The notes beneath the pieces are model-generated. The model had not been told where the DNA came from. It was given only the letters and a program-made list of their open reading frames with translations, and did no database searches. Shown piece after piece: positions 10,452 through 20,751 of a DNA stretch of 33,802 bases (the first letter of the stretch is position 1; each line of letters opens with the position of its first letter). A program made the position numbers and the translations under genes. This DNA is from Prochlorococcus sp. AG-418-I21. GTDB lineage: Bacteria; Cyanobacteriota; Cyanobacteriia; PCC-6307; Cyanobiaceae. The stretch covers positions 1-33,802 of the forward strand of contig QCMA01000011.1 in the NCBI GenBank assembly GCA_003214115.1, read 5' to 3'.

Positions 10452-12518
10452 ATGTTGGATACAAATAATCAGCAAAGCAGAAAATATAACATCACTGATA
10501 ATGAAGATATGAATAATAACTATTGGACTAATAGACTCCTCGCTTGGTGGAGTGGGTTTAGTTTAAGAACAAAATTGTTAGCTATAGCAACCCTCGTTGT
10601 AAGTCTCCTAATGACAGGAATAACATTTTTTGCCTTAAATAGTATTCAAAGAGATGCAGGCATGAACGATACTAGATATGCTCGAGATCTAGGCTTGTTG
10701 TTATCTGGGAATGTCACAGAATTAGTGGCTAATAATCAAAAAAAAGAAATTTCAAATGTAGCTGAAAAATTTTGGAGATCAAGTCGAAACTTACGTTATA
10801 TATTCTTCACTGATGCTGAGGATATTGTTCAACTTGGGATACCGATCAGCGCCACACCAACAAGCTCGGACAGTCAGTTCCAGCTAACTCGAAGATTAAA
10901 ACTACCTTCAGAATTAAAGAAAAGGCCACAATTTCCTTTGGTTAGGCAGCATGCGACACCTCAAGGTCAAGTAACAGATGTATTTGTCCCAATGTTGTGG
11001 AAAGGCAAATATCTTGGAACTTTAGCTTTGGGAGTTACTCCTAATAAAAAAGCTTTAGCTAGTGCAGCCTTAACTAGAGAGGTAACCATTGCAGTTTTTA
11101 TCTCAATTTGGGTTTTAGTAATACTTGGAGCTGTATTTAATGCACTAACAATTACAAGGCCTGTCAGAGAGTTAGTGAGAGGTGTTAGAGAAATCTCGAG
11201 AGGGAACTTTAAATCCAGAATTTCTTTACCTATGACAGGAGATCTAGGAGAACTTTTAAATGGATTTAACCGAATGGCCACTCAGTTAGAAAATTATGAT
11301 GAAGCTAATATAGAAGAACTAAAAGCTGCTCAAATTAAGCAACAATCTCTAATAGCTACCATGGCAGATGGTGCAATATTATTGGATTCACAAGGCAAGA
11401 TTGTACTTACTAATCCAACAGCAAAAAGATTATTCCGTTGGGAAGGTAGATTCTTAGAGGGTAAACATTTTTTAAATGAAATCCCTGAAATTTTATCTAA
11501 CGACTTACATACAAATATAGAATCCATTTTAAACAGGGAAAAAGAGAAGGACGATTTAAGATTCAGCTTAGGAGAACCAGCTAGAACCTTAAGAATTGTT
11601 TTGCAATCAGTTTTGGATACAAATAAAGTTGAATTAAAAGGAATTGCCGTTACAATTCAGGATTTAACCAGAGAAGTTGAACTTAACGCAGCACAAAATA
11701 GGTTTATTAGTAATGTATCGCATGAATTAAGAACACCACTTTTTAATATCAAAAGCTATGTAGAGACCTTACATGATTTGAAAGATCAGCTTTCAGATGA
11801 AGAACAAATAGAATTCTTAGGCATTGCAAACTCAGAGACTGATAGATTAACAAGACTTGTAAATGATGTATTAGATTTATCAAGATTAGAGTCCGGGAAA
11901 ATTGTTCAGCTAGAGCAAATGGACATAAAACCAGCAATAGAACAGACTCTTAGAAATTATAGACTTAATGCTACAGAAAAAAATGTTTCATTAGCTCAGG
12001 ATATAGAAGAAAATATTCCTCCAATTCTTGGAAATTTTGATCTACTTTTACAGGTTTTTGATAATTTACTTGGTAATGGATTAAAATTTAGTCCAAAAAA
12101 TAGTTCCTTAATTATAAGAGCTTATACTTGGCCAGATTCCTGTCCTGCTTTCCCTCGAAATATTAAAAATGATGCAGCCCCTCAATGTGAATTAGTTTCA
12201 CCACTACCAAAAGTAAGAATTGAGATCGCCGATACTGGATCAGGAATATCTCAGACTGATCAAGAAAAGATATTTGATCGTTTTTATAGAGTAGAGAATT
12301 CTGTTCATACTGAGCAAGGTACCGGCTTAGGTTTATCTATAGTGCGGGGAATAATCGAGAAACATGGAGGGGAGATTCGGATGTCTAGTGAATTAGGAGT
12401 AGGAACAACTTTCTGGTTTGATTTAGCCCTAGCACAATCTGATAAAGATGAATTATTGACAAAATCTATTAATAATTCAGATTCTTTTTCAAGTTCTGAA
12501 ATTAAAGAAATTATCTAA
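10452..12518 (+). CDS. nblS: Membrane sensor histidine kinase, NblS/Hik33 (DspA)-like: TM, HAMP, PAS, HisKA, HATPase_c
   Basis: FISNVSHELRTPLFNIKSYVETLHDL H-box; DNLLGNGLKFSPK; DTGSGISQTDQEKIFDRFYR; GTGLGLSIV; HAMP after second TM segment. Confidence 0.87.
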   Translation: MLDTNNQQSRKYNITDNEDMNNNYWTNRLLAWWSGFSLRTKLLAIATLVVSLLMTGITFFALNSIQRDAGMNDTRYARDLGLLLSGNVTELVANNQKKEISNVAEKFWRSSRNLRYIFFTDAEDIVQLGIPISATPTSSDSQFQLTRRLKLPSELKKRPQFPLVRQHATPQGQVTDVFVPMLWKGKYLGTLALGVTPNKKALASAALTREVTIAVFISIWVLVILGAVFNALTITRPVRELVRGVREISRGNFKSRISLPMTGDLGELLNGFNRMATQLENYDEANIEELKAAQIKQQSLIATMADGAILLDSQGKIVLTNPTAKRLFRWEGRFLEGKHFLNEIPEILSNDLHTNIESILNREKEKDDLRFSLGEPARTLRIVLQSVLDTNKVELKGIAVTIQDLTREVELNAAQNRFISNVSHELRTPLFNIKSYVETLHDLKDQLSDEEQIEFLGIANSETDRLTRLVNDVLDLSRLESGKIVQLEQMDIKPAIEQTLRNYRLNATEKNVSLAQDIEENIPPILGNFDLLLQVFDNLLGNGLKFSPKNSSLIIRAYTWPDSCPAFPRNIKNDAAPQCELVSPLPKVRIEIADTGSGISQTDQEKIFDRFYRVENSVHTEQGTGLGLSIVRGIIEKHGGEIRMSSELGVGTTFWFDLALAQSDKDELLTKSINNSDSFSSSEIKEII

Positions 12519-14044
12519 TTCTTATCTAATCCTTTAAAAACATTTTGAACATTTTGATCAGGTACAACTCTGTGAGGAGCACCACTAAATATTTGTTCAA
12601 AATTAGAAAAAGAATCTTTTATTTCTGGACCATTACTTGTAATTATAAATTCTCTTATTCGTTTATCATGCCATGATCCCCGCATTTTAAAAACGTTTAA
12701 AGCTCGTGCCATCTCACCTTTTATTTCTACATATTGAAGCAACAATATGGTATCAGTAATTGTTGAGATATGAGAATCAGTTATAGAGTGACTCCCCATA
12801 AATTCTTCTGCAGTATTAGTAAAAAAGCCTGCTATCTCCTCTTGTTTTGTATAACCGGTGACAGCAATTACAAACTGTCTAAATGCATTCAAACTTACAC
12901 CTCTGGCTAATGCAGAGAGAGAATCAATAGCCATTCTTTTTGGTTTAAATTGATTAATTTGCGTTTTTATAATTTGTAAGTGATCTTCTAAACCAGTTGA
13001 TTCAGGATATGCACAAATAATTTTCAATAACCCATCACTTTCCATTTTTTCAAAATCTATTCCCCAGCTAGTCGCATTCCTAAGCAATTGAGCCCTAGAT
13101 TCTTCATATGCAAAAAGTATTGCTCTTTCATTATTTTTATAAGCATCTTCAACAAATTTTGAAACTAGCATTGTTTTACCTGTACCAGTAGCTCCAGTAG
13201 CTAGAATGATGGAATCTTGAAAATATCCTCCACCACACATATCATCAAGATCTTTAACTCCAGAGCTTATCCTGATATTTGAGGATCTCTGAGTTAATCT
13301 CATTGCTCCTAGAGCAAACACACTTATTCCATCCACACCCATAGTAAATGGATATTCACCTTTCATATGTACAGTACCCCTTAACTTCAAAACTTCTAAA
13401 GTTCTTCTTCTCTTTTCTGACTCAAGAACATTTCTTAATAAGACAACATTATCGGATACAAATTCTTCTACTCCATATCTAGCAATTGGTCCGTAATCAT
13501 CAACCCTTTCTGTAGTCATAACAGTTGTCACACCTATTTCTTTTAATCTTGCTATGAGTCTAAATATTTCTCGTCTAACAACATAAATAGCATCATACTG
13601 TTGAAAGACTGCAGTTATTGAATCTATTGCAACTCTTTTAGCTTTATATTTTCTAATTGCATAACTTATTCGCTCAATAAGTCCAGACAAGTCAAAGTTA
13701 CCTGCAACATCCTGACCATCAGGGTCAGGAGAAGCATCCAAGATAAAAAGTTTATTTTGATCAATTAATTCTTGTAAATCCCAACCAAAACTTGCGGCAT
13801 TTCTAATAATATCTAAAGGTGATTCCTCAAATGTTACAAAGATTCCAGGCTCATCAAAATTACAAATTCCATGATGTAGATATTGCAAAGAAAAAACAGT
13901 TTTACCAGTTCCTGACGTACCACTAACGAGTGTACTTCGAGATATAGGCAACCCACCCCTACAAACATCATCAAAGCCTTCTATTCCAGTTGGCAATTTT
14001 TGTACGTGCATTTTATTTGATTTGCCAAATTTCTTATCATTCAT
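12515..14044 (-). CDS. kaiC: Circadian clock ATPase KaiC
   Basis: Two RecA-like domains with Walker A GTSGTGKT and GATGTGKT; autophosphorylation segment ITDSHISTITD; near-colinear with KaiC. Confidence 0.97.
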   Translation of the reverse strand: MNDKKFGKSNKMHVQKLPTGIEGFDDVCRGGLPISRSTLVSGTSGTGKTVFSLQYLHHGICNFDEPGIFVTFEESPLDIIRNAASFGWDLQELIDQNKLFILDASPDPDGQDVAGNFDLSGLIERISYAIRKYKAKRVAIDSITAVFQQYDAIYVVRREIFRLIARLKEIGVTTVMTTERVDDYGPIARYGVEEFVSDNVVLLRNVLESEKRRRTLEVLKLRGTVHMKGEYPFTMGVDGISVFALGAMRLTQRSSNIRISSGVKDLDDMCGGGYFQDSIILATGATGTGKTMLVSKFVEDAYKNNERAILFAYEESRAQLLRNATSWGIDFEKMESDGLLKIICAYPESTGLEDHLQIIKTQINQFKPKRMAIDSLSALARGVSLNAFRQFVIAVTGYTKQEEIAGFFTNTAEEFMGSHSITDSHISTITDTILLLQYVEIKGEMARALNVFKMRGSWHDKRIREFIITSNGPEIKDSFSNFEQIFSGAPHRVVPDQNVQNVFKGLDKN

Positions 14045-14114
14045 AGTTTTGTGCTAATTAAACAAAAGTAAAATAAATTTTGAATTTATCTTTAATAAAA
14101 AAGTTTTTAAATTA

Positions 14115-14432
14115 TTATTTATCTCCACTATATTCAGTTTCAGTTAATTCATCAAAAAGTAGATCTAAACCAATTAAAACTTTCTCTCTATCTGAGAGAT
14201 CACCTATTATTTTCCTCACTGGTGGCGGTAAAATTTTAGCTAAGGTTGGGGTGGCTAAAATCTTATCTTCTTCTGCAAGTTGTGGTTGCTTAAGTACATC
14301 AATAACCTTTAAAGCATAAACTCCTTTGAATTCATTTTCTAGAATTTCTCTTAAAGTATTTAAAGCTCTCATTGAATTAGGAGTATTTCCAGCAACATAG
14401 AGTTTTAAAATGTATGTTTTTCTTGCTGCCAT
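14115..14432 (-). CDS. kaiB: Circadian clock protein KaiB
   Basis: [18 protein letters not shown]...[27 protein letters not shown], upstream of kaiC. Confidence 0.97.
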   Translation of the reverse strand: MAARKTYILKLYVAGNTPNSMRALNTLREILENEFKGVYALKVIDVLKQPQLAEEDKILATPTLAKILPPPVRKIIGDLSDREKVLIGLDLLFDELTETEYSGDK

Positions 14433-14575
14433 TTGTATAGTTCCTGAATTGATATAAAAGATTTAAAACAACCCTTGACTTATTACACTACAAAATAAGA
14501 AAATAAACAAACCATTATGATTGCTTATTTGGCTTAATCAAATTATCAATTTGAGCCTAATAGCGTCTTTAAGAT

Positions 14576-15016
14576 ATGACAAATTCTAAAAACTCTTCAA
14601 ACAATTCTTTAAAAAGTAATGAATTGTACGCGATAGCAGAAACTTCGGGTCAACAATTTTGGTTTGAAGTTAACAGGTACTATGACATTGACAGGTTAAA
14701 TGCAAAGGAGAAAGATAAGATAACATTAGAAAAAGTCTTACTTTTTAAAGACAAAGACTCTATCACTGTTGGAAAACCTTACGTTAAGGATGCAAAAATT
14801 GAATTAGAAGTAGTCTCCCACAAAAGAGATAAGAAAATTCTTGTATACAAAATGCGTCCGAAAAAAAAGACAAGAAGAAAAATGGGACACCGACAAGAAC
14901 TTACAAGAGTTATGGTAAAATCTATAACAATAGGTAAAAGCGCTCCTAAGTCTTCTTCAAAAAAAGAGACTTTAAAAAAGGAAACTAAACCAAAATCCGA
15001 AAAATCTACAAATTAA
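14576..15016 (+). CDS. rplU: 50S ribosomal protein L21 with lysine-rich C-terminal tail
   Basis: YAIAETSGQQFWFEVNRYYDID..., KMRPKKKTRRKMGHRQELTRV; followed by rpmA. Confidence 0.95.
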   Translation: MTNSKNSSNNSLKSNELYAIAETSGQQFWFEVNRYYDIDRLNAKEKDKITLEKVLLFKDKDSITVGKPYVKDAKIELEVVSHKRDKKILVYKMRPKKKTRRKMGHRQELTRVMVKSITIGKSAPKSSSKKETLKKETKPKSEKSTN

Positions 15017-15025
15017 ACATTTCTA

Positions 15026-15286
15026 ATGGCACATAAAAAAGGAACAGGTTCTACTAGAAACGGAAGAGATTCAAATTCCAAAAGACTGGGTGTTAAAGCT
15101 TATGGAGGAGAAAAAGTAACTGCTGGATCAATTTTAATTCGCCAAAGAGGTACATCCTTTTTGCCAGGAATTAATGTCGGGAAAGGTAAAGATGACACAC
15201 TTTTTGCACTCAAAGAAGGAACCGTAAGTTTCGAAAGCATTAAAAGAAATTTAAGAAATAGAAAAAGAGTGAATATAGTTATCTAA
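15026..15286 (+). CDS. rpmA: 50S ribosomal protein L27
   Basis: [37 protein letters not shown]. Confidence 0.97.
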   Translation: MAHKKGTGSTRNGRDSNSKRLGVKAYGGEKVTAGSILIRQRGTSFLPGINVGKGKDDTLFALKEGTVSFESIKRNLRNRKRVNIVI

Positions 15287-16019
15287 TTTTCTTATAGGCT
15301 CTTGTAGTTATAAGAATAGGATGAAATACTTCTAAAAAATTTGATTGAATAGTCTTAAAAAACTTTTCGACAATTTGACTATCGTCAATATGAAATGGAT
15401 ATTCATTCTTATCTCCTTTGTAGAAATACCAGTTAAATAAAGCAATAGAATTACTATCCATAATCTCGCTAAAAATATTAATTTGAGAAGCTGGATCTTG
15501 AAGATGTTCCAGAACATCAAGACAAATTATCGTATCAAATTTCAATATTTGCGTATCTCGAATTGTCTTACAAAAAGTAAGTTTTTTTTCGACTCCCAAC
15601 TTTTTAGCCCTGTATTCAACAAAATTTCTATTTGTTTGATTAATATCTACAAAAAAAACATGCTTAACTTTTGAAGACATAGCGTTAGCTAAGGCATGCG
15701 TGCCAATACCTCCTCCAAAATCCAAAACTAATTCTCTAGAAAATCTCTGCTGAAGTTTTAAAGTATCAGCGATATAGTCCTTACTTGTGATATGCCAAGC
15801 AGCCAAATCAGCTACATGCCTATCACCTACAACCTCGGAATAAAAATCTGAAACATCATTTAAAGCATCTCCAGGATGTGAATTTGCCAAATTCATCTTT
15901 GCATTTGCAAGGAATCCATCTAAATCACATTCATTGATAGATAAGTATTCCATTAAATGTGATTTCAAATTAAAAGCATTATCTAAAAACTCTTTTAAAA
16001 TAAAATTATCGTTTTTCAA
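15279..16019 (-). CDS. Class I SAM-dependent methyltransferase
   Basis: [14 protein letters not shown] motif [17 protein letters not shown]. Confidence 0.75.
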   Translation of the reverse strand: MKNDNFILKEFLDNAFNLKSHLMEYLSINECDLDGFLANAKMNLANSHPGDALNDVSDFYSEVVGDRHVADLAAWHITSKDYIADTLKLQQRFSRELVLDFGGGIGTHALANAMSSKVKHVFFVDINQTNRNFVEYRAKKLGVEKKLTFCKTIRDTQILKFDTIICLDVLEHLQDPASQINIFSEIMDSNSIALFNWYFYKGDKNEYPFHIDDSQIVEKFFKTIQSNFLEVFHPILITTRAYKKIR

Positions 16020-16095
16020 TTTCTTACTCTGAATTTCCTATACCAAAATCATAGAATGGTAATAAATCTTTCTCAAAGTATTCTTAATATTAAAA

Positions 16096-17019
16096 ATGGA
16101 AACTAAAGATGGATTCTTAGTAATTAATAAAGATAAAGGCTGTACATCTCATGATTGTGTTAAACAAATAAGAAAGCTACTAAATACAAAAAAAGTCGGG
16201 CATACAGGAACTCTTGATCCAGAAGTTATGGGAACATTACCAATTGCTATAGGCAGTGCAACAAGATTTATTCAATACCTTCCACAGGGTAAAACTTACA
16301 TAGGACAAATTAAGTTAGGGATAAGAACTAATACTGATGATATTCACGGAGAAATAATTAATCAAAAAAGTTGGCCTAAAATCAGCGATGAGAAATTAGA
16401 TCAATACTTAAATAGATTTAGAGGAATTATTAAACAAATTCCGCCGAAAGTATCTAGTGTGCATGTCAATGGCGAGAGAGCTTATAAAAAATCTTTCAGG
16501 AATGAAATTTTTGAATTAGCACCAAGAGAAGTAAAAATAGACGAACTTATCTTGATAAAATGGGACCAAATTAACGGAATCATAGAGATAAAAATCAAAT
16601 GTTCAGCTGGCACATATATTAGAGCAATTGCTAGAGATATAGGAGAAGTTCTTAATTCCGAAGGTTGCCTTCTAGAGCTAAAAAGAATTTCAGCTTGTGG
16701 CTTTGATGAACAAAACTCGATCAAAATATCTGATCTCGAAGAAGAAAAAGTGGGGGGAAACTCGAAAAATTTTATTATTCCAACAATTTCTGCTCTTAAT
16801 CATATTTCAACATTTGTCTTAAATAATGAAGAGCAAGTTAAGTTTTGGCAAACAGGAAGAGCAATTAAACTTGATATAAATTACTTAAAGGAAAGCAAAT
16901 CTTTTCAATCCAATAAACCAATAAAAGTAATTGATAAAAAGCAAACACTACTTGGGATAGGTTTCTTAAATAAAGATCAATCTAATCTAAATCCAAAATT
17001 AGTCCTTAATGCAATATAA
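16096..17019 (+). CDS. truB: tRNA pseudouridine(55) synthase
   Basis: [52 protein letters not shown]. Confidence 0.96.
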   Translation: METKDGFLVINKDKGCTSHDCVKQIRKLLNTKKVGHTGTLDPEVMGTLPIAIGSATRFIQYLPQGKTYIGQIKLGIRTNTDDIHGEIINQKSWPKISDEKLDQYLNRFRGIIKQIPPKVSSVHVNGERAYKKSFRNEIFELAPREVKIDELILIKWDQINGIIEIKIKCSAGTYIRAIARDIGEVLNSEGCLLELKRISACGFDEQNSIKISDLEEEKVGGNSKNFIIPTISALNHISTFVLNNEEQVKFWQTGRAIKLDINYLKESKSFQSNKPIKVIDKKQTLLGIGFLNKDQSNLNPKLVLNAI

Positions 17020-17022
17020 CTT

Positions 17023-18198
17023 CTAAAGATAATCTTTTCTAAAAGGTTTTATCTGCACACCCTTATAAAAATACTTTAATATTCTTTCAGCTTTTTGGCC
17101 TCTATGCGCCAGATATTTTGCACCCCATTGACTCATTCCTACTCCATGACCTGATCCCTGTCCAAAAACTATCAAACCTTTTTTTATGGGAATTTTATTG
17201 TTCAATTCTTCATCAAAGAATTTAAATCTTACAAAATTACTGTTGAGACCTAATCTTTTTCTTAAAACTACCCCTAAGATTTGATCAGAACCATAAGCCC
17301 CAAAAATTTTTAAATTTTTTACCCTCCCTGTGCTAGTGATATCTAGAATCTCTATATTACTTAAACCTCCAATCTTGGGAAATAAATTTGTTAATTCATT
17401 ACTCGAAAATTTTTTTTGCCATCTAAATTTTGGATTATTTTTATCAAAATCTTTGACACTTGATAAATATGGATATTTATTCTTCCATACATCTTGACTA
17501 TTTTCTGTCATTCCGCCTGAGCTGCTATGAAATAAAGCATCTATTAATTTATTGTTATATGTTAAGACTAAAGATCTTGTACTTTTAACGGCTCTGATAG
17601 TTTTATAAGTTCTTGACTCCAAGCCATTATAGACTTGATTTTTCTGGGTTGAATCTATATCAAATAAATTATTCCCCTTTTGCTTTAAAGCATAAGTTCT
17701 TGAGGCAATTGCTTGTGCTTTTAATGCTTCAATAGGCCATTTTGTTGGCATCTCTGAACCCACTACACTACTTAGGTATTTTTCTATTCCTAAAACATTT
17801 ACAACCAATATTTCAGAATCAAGTACAAAAAGATTAAGCCTACCAGAAAATCTCTTCTGACCTACCCATATACCTCTTCCATCAGAAGATCTAATTTGAA
17901 ATTGTTGATTACTTTTTAAGTTATATTTTTTTTGTTTATTTTTATCAAAATATAAAATTTTTCTATTTTGCTCATTTTTCAAAGTTAAGCCTTTTATTTT
18001 TTTACTTGAAAAAAATTTCCCCTCTATGGTTAAAGGAATTGATCTATCTGATCTGATCCTTAAGTTGTTATTTTTTGATATCAAAACTCTAATTATTGGC
18101 TCTCTTGATGCAAAAACACTCTCACACTGAAAAACAAAAATAAATAAGATACTAATCAGGCAACATTTACTATAAATATTTTTGAATTTAAGTATCAC
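17023..18198 (-). CDS. SpoIID/LytB domain protein, exported
   Basis: Hydrophobic N-terminus; EALKAQAIASRTYAL; YNGLESRTYKTIRAVKSTRSLVLTYNNKLIDALFHSSSGGMTE; GHGVGMSQWGAKYLA. Confidence 0.9.
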   Translation of the reverse strand: MILKFKNIYSKCCLISILFIFVFQCESVFASREPIIRVLISKNNNLRIRSDRSIPLTIEGKFFSSKKIKGLTLKNEQNRKILYFDKNKQKKYNLKSNQQFQIRSSDGRGIWVGQKRFSGRLNLFVLDSEILVVNVLGIEKYLSSVVGSEMPTKWPIEALKAQAIASRTYALKQKGNNLFDIDSTQKNQVYNGLESRTYKTIRAVKSTRSLVLTYNNKLIDALFHSSSGGMTENSQDVWKNKYPYLSSVKDFDKNNPKFRWQKKFSSNELTNLFPKIGGLSNIEILDITSTGRVKNLKIFGAYGSDQILGVVLRKRLGLNSNFVRFKFFDEELNNKIPIKKGLIVFGQGSGHGVGMSQWGAKYLAHRGQKAERILKYFYKGVQIKPFRKDYL

Positions 18199-18287
18199 TT
18201 TGTTTAAAAAACAAATGCATAATTTGCCTAAGTTTGACTAAAAGTCTAGATTTAATCCATACATAAAAATAAAAATATAACAAATTA

Positions 18288-19226
18288 GTGAATATCACCT
18301 TCTTAGGAACAAGCTCAGGAGTCCCATCCTTAACGAGAAATGTTTCTTCCCTAGCACTTAAATTATCTCAGTCATCAGAAGTTTGGCTTTTTGATTGTGG
18401 AGAGGGAACGCAACATCAAATAATGAAAAGCAATATTAAATCTTCACAAATCAAGAAAATATTTATTACTCATATGCATGGAGACCATATTTATGGTTTG
18501 CCTGGGCTTTTGGCTACCTTAGGTTTATCAGGAAATAGTAAGGGTATTGAAATTTACGGTCCTTCAGAGTTGCGAAGTTTTATAAATTCTGCACTTAAAA
18601 GCAGTTTTTGCAAATTGGCCTTCCCATTGCATTTTGTGGAAGTTGAAAATTTTGCACAAAATAATAAAATTTTATTTGAAAACAACAAAATAAAAGTAAA
18701 CTGCGCCTGTCTAAAACATAAAATACCTGCATATGGTTATCGAGTGAGTGAAAAAGATAAGCCAGGTATATTTGATATCAAAAAAGCAGAGTACCTAAAA
18801 ATAGCCCCTGGACCAATTTATTCAGAACTGCAACAAGGTAAAAAAGTTGTACTAGCAGATGGGAGGTCATTTGATGGAAAAGAATTCTGTGGACCTCCTA
18901 GAGAGGGTAAAAGTTTTGTTTATTGTACAGATACAGTCTTTAGCGAATCAGCTGTTTCACTATCGAAAAATTCCGATTTACTCGTACATGAATCGACTTT
19001 TTCAGAAGAAGATGAAAGCATGGCCTACGAAAAATTACATTCCACAACAATCATGGCTGCTAAAACAGCATTGTTATCTAATACAAAAAAATTAATTATT
19101 ACTCATTTAAGTCCAAGATACACCAATAAAAATGCAATAACGCCAACCGATTTGCTTAAAGAGGCTCAAAAAGTTTTTCCAAATACTCAGCTTGCAAAAG
19201 ATTTTCTAACGACAGAAATAAAATAA
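18288..19226 (+). CDS. rnz: Ribonuclease Z (GTG start)
   Basis: FLGTSSGVPSLTRNVSS, THMHGDHIYGLPGLL, VHESTFSEED, ITHLSPRY. Confidence 0.95.
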   Translation: MNITFLGTSSGVPSLTRNVSSLALKLSQSSEVWLFDCGEGTQHQIMKSNIKSSQIKKIFITHMHGDHIYGLPGLLATLGLSGNSKGIEIYGPSELRSFINSALKSSFCKLAFPLHFVEVENFAQNNKILFENNKIKVNCACLKHKIPAYGYRVSEKDKPGIFDIKKAEYLKIAPGPIYSELQQGKKVVLADGRSFDGKEFCGPPREGKSFVYCTDTVFSESAVSLSKNSDLLVHESTFSEEDESMAYEKLHSTTIMAAKTALLSNTKKLIITHLSPRYTNKNAITPTDLLKEAQKVFPNTQLAKDFLTTEIK

Positions 19227-19258
19227 ACTGCAACAGTTCGTGAGAAGAAGGGTCGCAA

Positions 19259-19861
19259 ATGACCAACCCATGGAATAATAGTCATAGGTTTTCTTTATTG
19301 ATGTTGATCGAAATGGTTTCTATGTTTTCATCACTACATAAGTCTTTAAAAAGACTATTTATTTTTCTTCCGTTAATTATTGGTTTACTTATTAATCCAA
19401 TCTCTGTAAACGCACTCTATCCTAGTGATCCTTCATCAGTTGACGTACTAAAAGATGATCTTCACGGTGCCGACCTTCATAATACTGAATATGTTAAATA
19501 TGATTTATCTAATCAAGATTTAGGAGAAGCTAATCTTCAAGGCGCATATATGAGCGTAACAACTGCAAAAAACTCTAGTTTTAAAGGAGCAAATATGACA
19601 GACCTCATTGCATATGCAACACGCTTCGATAATGCTGATTTTACAGATGCGAATCTTACAAATGGTGAGCTAATGAAAAGTGTTTTTGATGGGGCCATTA
19701 TTGATGGAGCAGACTTTACTGACGCAAATCTTGATCTTTCTCAGAGAAAATCATTATGTGAAAGAGCTAGTGGAACTAACTCACAAACTGGGATTAATAC
19801 TATTGATAGTCTTGAATGCACTGGCTTAAAAGGTTACATGCCTCCAAAGCCAAAAGCATAA
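19259..19861 (+). CDS. Pentapeptide-repeat protein, likely exported/lumenal (alternative start 19322 gives a compact signal peptide)
   Basis: A(D/N)LxxAx pentapeptide repeats; hydrophobic N-terminal helix followed by VNALYPSD; two Cys in C-terminal segment. Confidence 0.85.
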   Translation: MTNPWNNSHRFSLLMLIEMVSMFSSLHKSLKRLFIFLPLIIGLLINPISVNALYPSDPSSVDVLKDDLHGADLHNTEYVKYDLSNQDLGEANLQGAYMSVTTAKNSSFKGANMTDLIAYATRFDNADFTDANLTNGELMKSVFDGAIIDGADFTDANLDLSQRKSLCERASGTNSQTGINTIDSLECTGLKGYMPPKPKA

Positions 19862-19870
19862 TATTTAAAA

Positions 19871-20239
19871 CTAACTAACTTCAGAAGGAAAGATATTACC
19901 AGGCTCTTTTGAGCCTGGTTTTTTGCTATACCACCATTCTTGTACATCAGAAGAAAATTTCTTTGAAAAAAGAGTTATGACTGTCTCAACAGGTTTTGAT
20001 CCAGGCTCCAAAATCTGTACTGAATAAGATGGGCATTTTCTTGAAGCCATATCGGCAACGAACCTAGAACCTATTCTTCTCCAACTAGGCTCCTTACTTC
20101 TCCAAGCAAGCCTTGAACAGGGCCAAGGTAACTCTTCCCTATCATAAAGTCTGCAACATGGTCCAATTACCTTATAGCTGTACTGACCTCCATAACTTGA
20201 TTGAACACTGCCAGTCTTGAAAAATTCAAATTTATTCAT
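19871..20239 (-). CDS. Conserved-looking hypothetical protein, Cys-containing
   Basis: Long ORF in an otherwise unoccupied segment; conserved-looking composition (several Cys, Trp, Arg); no family recognised. Confidence 0.6.
   Translation of the reverse strand: MNKFEFFKTGSVQSSYGGQYSYKVIGPCCRLYDREELPWPCSRLAWRSKEPSWRRIGSRFVADMASRKCPSYSVQILEPGSKPVETVITLFSKKFSSDVQEWWYSKKPGSKEPGNIFPSEVS
19898..19924 (+). terminator. Intrinsic terminator of the pentapeptide gene
   Basis: accaggctc-tttt-gagcctggt 9-bp perfect stem followed by a T run (19919-19924). Confidence 0.85.
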
Positions 20240-20243
20240 TTAC

Positions 20244-20272
20244 AAAAAAAAGCCACCTTCATAGAGGGTGGC
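20244..20272 (-). terminator. Intrinsic terminator of the ferredoxin gene
   Basis: On minus strand: gccaccctc-tat-gaaggtggc stem followed by a T run (A run at 20244-20251 on plus). Confidence 0.8.
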
Positions 20273-20317
20273 AGAGAAATAATGAATAATCAACTTAGAA
20301 AGGTTAATTTTCTATAA

Positions 20318-20617
20318 TTAATACAACTCTTCTTCAGCATGAGTTGTAATTGTTACATCAGATGTTGGATAAGCAACACATGTAAGGACAAAACCAGCCT
20401 CTAGTTGGTCATCATCCAAAAAGCTTTGATCTGATTGGTCGACACTTCCTGAAGTAACTTTTCCAGCACATGTTGAACATGCTCCTGCTCTACAGGAATA
20501 AGGAAGATCGATACCTTGTTCTTCAGCGGCATCAAGGATGTACTGGTCATCAGGTACTTCAATAGTTGAATTGAGTCCTTCACCCTCGCTGATGAGTGTA
20601 ACTTTGTAAGAAGCCAT
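20318..20617 (-). CDS. petF: 2Fe-2S plant-type ferredoxin
   Basis: [15 protein letters not shown]...[12 protein letters not shown]. Confidence 0.95.
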   Translation of the reverse strand: MASYKVTLISEGEGLNSTIEVPDDQYILDAAEEQGIDLPYSCRAGACSTCAGKVTSGSVDQSDQSFLDDDQLEAGFVLTCVAYPTSDVTITTHAEEELY

Positions 20618-20751
20618 TTAAATAAAAAATTGTTGGTAATTAATACCTATCAAATACATTTTTAACATCGATTAGGTCGATATGTGAGATTTTGAAGTAA
20701 AAAATGACACAATAAAATGTATGAAAGAGTATCTATAAGAAAAACTTATAC

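Noticed and set aside
10967-11937. Three minus-strand ORFs inside the histidine kinase
   Set aside because: Shadow ORFs; sense strand has full kinase domain architecture.
14080-14319. 79-aa plus ORF opposite kaiB
   Set aside because: Antisense to a clear KaiB; not a kaiA remnant.
20401-20583. 60-aa ORF in ferredoxin
   Set aside because: Alternate frame of petF.
20734-20750. tataag-aaaaa-cttata inverted repeat after prmA
   Set aside because: AT-only-type short stem without a convincing T run; likely chance in AT-rich DNA.
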